A stretch of 8,609 bases of DNA from JAADHY01 sp964428935 (lineage in GTDB: Bacteria > Planctomycetota > Planctomycetia > Planctomycetales > Planctomycetaceae), in NCBI GenBank assembly GCA_964428935.1, contig CAYSAG010000218.1, positions 1-8,609 on the forward strand, given 5' to 3'. The position numbers and the translations under genes are program-made. This document shows, in pieces, positions 5,783 through 8,609 of the stretch; position 1 is the first letter of the stretch, and each line of letters starts with the position of its first letter. The notes below the pieces were generated by a model. It made no database searches and was not told where the DNA came from. It saw only the letters and a list, made by a program, of their open reading frames with translations.

Positions 5783-6838
5783 ATGCCGCACCAGCTTGAC
5801 AAGGCCAACATGGAGTGGGTCATTCAGAACTCGTACCAGCAATTCGAGGACGGGCTGAAAGCCGTCGACCAGGTGGCCGAGCAAATCAAGCAACTCGGCA
5901 CGGGCTTTTCCCGAATCGTTGTGGCTGGCATGGGAGGTTCGGCCATGCCGGCCGCGTTGGCCCAAGAGGCTCGGCTGGTGGGTCTGCCCATTTCCGTGCA
6001 CTGGTCCTACGGTCTGCCGAAGGGGCTCAACCCGCAATTCACGCTGGTCATTGCTTCGTCGTTTTCCGGCAACACCGAAGAAACGCTGTCGGCTTACGAC
6101 GTGGCTCGGGAACAAGGGTTCCGAATCATTGGCGTTTCGAACGGCGGCGAGCTGGAGCGGCGGTGTCAGGCCGACGGGGTGCCCTTCGTGAAGATTCCAG
6201 CGGCCGACATTCCGGGCACGGACAAGAAAATGCAGCCCCGTTCCGCCACCGGCTACGGTGTGGGAATTCTGGTCGGAATCCTCGAGACGCTGGGACTGGC
6301 CAAGTCGGGCGCTCGACAGGCCGTCGAGTCGCTCGGGCCGTTCCTTCGCGACTTGGGGCCGCAGGCCCGAGCGGAAGCGGAAAAACTGGTGCCGAAACTG
6401 AAAAACGCCACGCCGGCCATTTACGCCTCGTACCGTTTCCCGAACGTCGCTCGCATTTGGAAAATCAAGTTCAACGAGAACGCCAAGTGCCCGGCCTTCT
6501 GGAACGTGTTTCCCGAACTGAACCACAACGAAATGACCGGCTGGCTGCACGCGCCCGGTCCGTTCCACTTGGTCCTGTTGTCGGACCCGGCCGAGGACGG
6601 GCGGATTTTGCTGCGAGAGAAAATCACGCGAGAAATTCTGAAGGAGAAGGCCGGCCTGGACGCCACCGTCATTTCCATGCCGGGCGAAACCGACCTTCAG
6701 AAAATGTTCGGCACGCTGCTGATTGGCGACTGGGCCAGCTACTTGCTGGCGCTGGAACTGGGCGAGGACCCCAGCCCGGTCGAGCTGGTCGAGGACTTCA
6801 AAGCCCGGCTGAAACAAGCCCGCACGGGAGGGCAGTGA
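5783..6838 (+). CDS. Bifunctional phosphoglucose/phosphomannose isomerase (SIS family)
   Basis: This 351-residue cytoplasmic enzyme should interconvert glucose 6-phosphate or mannose 6-phosphate with fructose 6-phosphate, linking glycolysis to mannose-based sugar nucleotide supply. The N-terminal sugar isomerase (SIS) domain shows GMGGSAM (49-55) and the phosphate-binding SSFSGNTEET (92-101). The QPRSATGYG segment (151-159) and ELNHNE (245-250, with His248 in the position of the family's active-site histidine) are typical of the archaeal-type bifunctional family and not of classic long PGI. The C-terminus DPSPVELVEDFKARL (329-343) also fits. The length is normal for the family and no key motif is missing. 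It lies 115 nt after the UvrA-family gene on the same strand and may share its transcript or use its own weak promoter. Ile codons are mostly ATT and there is no GATC, as in the other core genes. Substrate preference cannot be read from sequence alone. Confidence 0.9.
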   Translation: MPHQLDKANMEWVIQNSYQQFEDGLKAVDQVAEQIKQLGTGFSRIVVAGMGGSAMPAALAQEARLVGLPISVHWSYGLPKGLNPQFTLVIASSFSGNTEETLSAYDVAREQGFRIIGVSNGGELERRCQADGVPFVKIPAADIPGTDKKMQPRSATGYGVGILVGILETLGLAKSGARQAVESLGPFLRDLGPQARAEAEKLVPKLKNATPAIYASYRFPNVARIWKIKFNENAKCPAFWNVFPELNHNEMTGWLHAPGPFHLVLLSDPAEDGRILLREKITREILKEKAGLDATVISMPGETDLQKMFGTLLIGDWASYLLALELGEDPSPVELVEDFKARLKQARTGGQ

Positions 6839-6839
6839 G

Positions 6840-6875
6840 GCCTCAGTCCGGCGAACGGAGGTTTCCAGCTGAGGC
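6840..6875. repeat. Nested inverted repeat after the isomerase stop
   Basis: GCCTCAG (6840-6846) pairs with CTGAGGC (6869-6875), and TCCG-gcgaa-CGGA nests inside. It begins one base after the stop codon region of the isomerase gene. No T-tract follows, so a Rho-independent terminator is not shown. It could protect the mRNA 3' end or stop transcription weakly between the convergent genes. The rest of the spacer to 7046 holds the 10-bp palindrome GGCGATCGCC at 6946-6955 and an ACAGCC/GGCTGT pair, and no gene. Confidence 0.4.
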
Positions 6876-7046
6876 AACCAAGAGGACGACCCAGCCAGGC
6901 GCTTCAAATGCGTGTGCGTAGCTGGGAGTCTACGACGTGACGCGGGGCGATCGCCTGCTACCGCCTTTCTCCGGTGCGCCGAAAATGAGCACGACAGCCG
7001 GACGGCAGCACACGTCGCGGGCTGTGTGAGAGAGCTCCCGGCTGGA

Positions 7047-8609
7047 CTAGTGCTCGCTGTCGACGCACCCATCCAAGGCCTTCTCGAGTCGTTGCCGTGT
7101 CGCTGCCCGGATCCGACGCACGCCGAGCTCGTCGGCCATGGCCCGGATCGCTTGCTCGCGGTTCGCTTGCTGCCTCAAGACCCACTTCGCCAACGCACAC
7201 AGTTCGGGCATGGCGATCTGGTGAGCGGTACGTCTGAATCCGGGAATCGGTCGGCGGAATCGAACGATGGCAGTTCCGGAGCTGTTTTTCGGCCAATAGA
7301 AGTTTCCGGCGTCGGGCTCGCGCGTGATCGTGGCCAGCTCCTTGGCCAGCCCCAAGACTCGCTCGCGAATTTGTCGGCCCGAGCGTTGAAAACCGTGTGC
7401 TCGCGCAATGCGTTGCACCAGCAAGTCCTCGTGGATCGGTCCCTCCACCTCGATGACCCTTCGCATAGCCTCGCTCAGCGCCGAATCGTAACTCGGATCG
7501 AAGAATCTGGCCGCATCGAGTTCCGGACCTTCGTGCTGCAGGTCGCAGATTCTGTAAGGGACCGGGGCTTTGGCCTGGGCATCATGGTCGCTCTCGCCGC
7601 CATCCTCGGCTTCTTGTTTCGGAGGCAGTTCGCGGTCCTGCGGGATGCTGTGGCCGGCACTTTCCGATTCCTGACTGTCGCGCGGGGATTGACGATCATC
7701 GGGGATATCGGGACTGTCGCATGACGGCTCCTGCTCTCGAACATGGTCCGCAATTCGTCTGGGGGCCCCGCCGGGTTCGTCGGAACGGGTAGTCGAACCG
7801 TTTGGAAGCTCCGTGGCCGGTTCGCGGCGCTCGTCGCGCATGGGTCTGGTAGAACGCGACCGCGCGGACAGCTCGTGCAGCTGTTTCAGCAGACGTTGCA
7901 AAGTGGTTTCCCGATCGGTCCACCAGTCGATCGACCATACACGCAGGATCTTCCATCCCAAATTTTCGAGGACGGCCTGCCGCAAACAGTCCCGGTCGCG
8001 TGCTGTGGCCGATCGATGGTAAGTGACCCCGTCGCACTCGATGCCCGCCAAGTACCGACTTCGGTCGTGGGGATCGACGACGCCGAGGTCGATTCGGAAG
8101 CCCGAAACGCCGATCTGCGGGTGGACTTCCCATCCTGCTTCGCGGAGGCTTTCGCCGACCGAGCGCTCGAATGGCGACTCGAAGTCAGCGCCTGTCGGTC
8201 CCCAAATCTCGTCCAAGACACGTGGTCCTCGGTCCGCGTACTCCAGGAAATGTTTGAAGTCTCGAACGCCGGCGGCTTGCGTGCGAGACAAGTCGATCTG
8301 TTCGGGCCGCAGGCTTGCGAACACCAACAGCTCCTGTCTGGCGCGGGTGATCGCGACGTTGAGCCGCCGCTCGCCACCTTGGGCGTTCAGCGGGCCGAAA
8401 TTCATGGAGATGCGCCCGTGACGATCTGGCCCATACGTCACCGAAAAGTAGATGATGTCCCGCTCGTCGCCTTGCACGCTTTCCAGATTCTTTACGAAGA
8501 TCGGTTCCACTGCGTCTTCCGAGAAGTATCTCTCGATTTCCGGATTTTCGCGGCGTTGTTGGTCCAGCAGGTCCTCGATTAGCCGCTGCTGCTCTACGTT
8601 GAACGTTAC
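7047..8609 (-). CDS. SF1 helicase with Vsr-like nuclease and DUF3320-type domain, 5' end missing
   Basis: The frame is open to the right edge, so the 520 visible residues are the C-terminal part of a larger protein. Residues are counted from the edge. The fragment opens inside the second RecA-like domain of an Upf1-like superfamily 1 helicase: TFNVEQQRLIEDLL (2-15), QGDERD (46-51, motif V region) and GGERRLNVAITRAR (78-91, motif VI with the arginine finger). Next, at about 145-245, is a PD-(D/E)XK nuclease domain of the Vsr/MTES_1575 type. Its probable catalytic residues are E148, D174 and E191 in IECDG, followed by YH at 197-198. A charged, probably disordered linker of about 105 residues follows. 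It leads to a DUF3320-like winged-helix region (about 374-430, EVEGPIHEDLLVQRIA) and an end rich in basic residues. Full-length relatives carry an N-terminal DUF4011 and the helicase Walker motifs, which must lie outside. DUF4011-helicase-Vsr proteins occur in defence islands. A role in defence against foreign nucleic acid is inferred, and codon use unlike the neighbours supports transfer. The GTG at 8510 is internal, not the start. Confidence 0.88.
   Translation of the reverse strand, partial: VTFNVEQQRLIEDLLDQQRRENPEIERYFSEDAVEPIFVKNLESVQGDERDIIYFSVTYGPDRHGRISMNFGPLNAQGGERRLNVAITRARQELLVFASLRPEQIDLSRTQAAGVRDFKHFLEYADRGPRVLDEIWGPTGADFESPFERSVGESLREAGWEVHPQIGVSGFRIDLGVVDPHDRSRYLAGIECDGVTYHRSATARDRDCLRQAVLENLGWKILRVWSIDWWTDRETTLQRLLKQLHELSARSRSTRPMRDERREPATELPNGSTTRSDEPGGAPRRIADHVREQEPSCDSPDIPDDRQSPRDSQESESAGHSIPQDRELPPKQEAEDGGESDHDAQAKAPVPYRICDLQHEGPELDAARFFDPSYDSALSEAMRRVIEVEGPIHEDLLVQRIARAHGFQRSGRQIRERVLGLAKELATITREPDAGNFYWPKNSSGTAIVRFRRPIPGFRRTAHQIAMPELCALAKWVLRQQANREQAIRAMADELGVRRIRAATRQRLEKALDGCVDSEH

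Noticed and set aside
6946..6955. GGCGATCGCC, containing the octamer GCGATCGC known as cyanobacterial HIP1
   Set aside because: It occurs once in the window and nothing else suggests a cyanobacterium. Probably chance.
5693..7072. Minus-strand frame of 459 codons opposite the isomerase gene
   Set aside because: No recognisable motifs. The sense strand encodes a complete SIS-family enzyme with a good ribosome binding site, so this is a shadow frame.
8508..8510. GTG as start codon of the helicase-nuclease
   Set aside because: The frame continues upstream to the window edge with helicase-like sequence (TFNVEQQRLIEDLL), so this GTG is an internal valine codon.
1..8609. tRNA, rRNA, CRISPR array or insertion sequence
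   Set aside because: I looked for cloverleaf ends, regularly spaced repeats, and transposase motifs with terminal inverted repeats, and saw none.

Overview
The window is GC-rich chromosomal DNA, most likely from a planctomycete. The best clue is a protein that joins tetratricopeptide repeats to two RNA polymerase alpha C-terminal domains without the alpha N-terminal domain, an architecture I associate with Planctomycetes. Weak or absent Shine-Dalgarno sequences at several genes and the style of the UvrA paralogue fit this. The assignment rests on family knowledge, not on a search.

Layout from left to right. Positions 1-276 hold no gene I can support. A minus-strand pair follows: a stand-alone ribosomal protein S18 gene (1821-2105) and, downstream of it, the TPR/double-alphaCTD gene (319-1641). 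The pair has a good sigma70-type promoter at 2223-2251 and a likely intrinsic terminator at 277-302. The divergent spacer 2106-2670 carries a cluster of hairpins, including two inverted copies of a 34-bp palindromic repeat that share a central GGATCC. On the plus strand come a UvrA-family ABC ATPase (2671-5667) and a bifunctional phosphoglucose/phosphomannose isomerase (5783-6838). After a 208-nt convergent spacer, the minus strand carries the 3' part of a large superfamily 1 helicase with a PD-(D/E)XK (Vsr-like, MTES_1575-type) nuclease domain and a DUF3320-type C-terminal domain. Its 5' part lies beyond the right edge.

The first four genes look like ordinary housekeeping or lineage-specific genes: translation, transcription-linked function, DNA repair and sugar phosphate metabolism. 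The helicase-nuclease is different. Its base and codon use change sharply (GATC 17 times in 1.56 kb against 3 times in the preceding 6.84 kb; Ile ATC instead of ATT; Asp GAT in use). This suggests recent acquisition and possibly the start of a defence or mobile island to the right.

The most rewarding points are this edge gene, the UvrA paralogue whose two substitutions (signature LSDGE and Walker B LLNEP) are expected to fall in the same composite ATP site, and the paired repeat whose two copies show compensatory stem changes.
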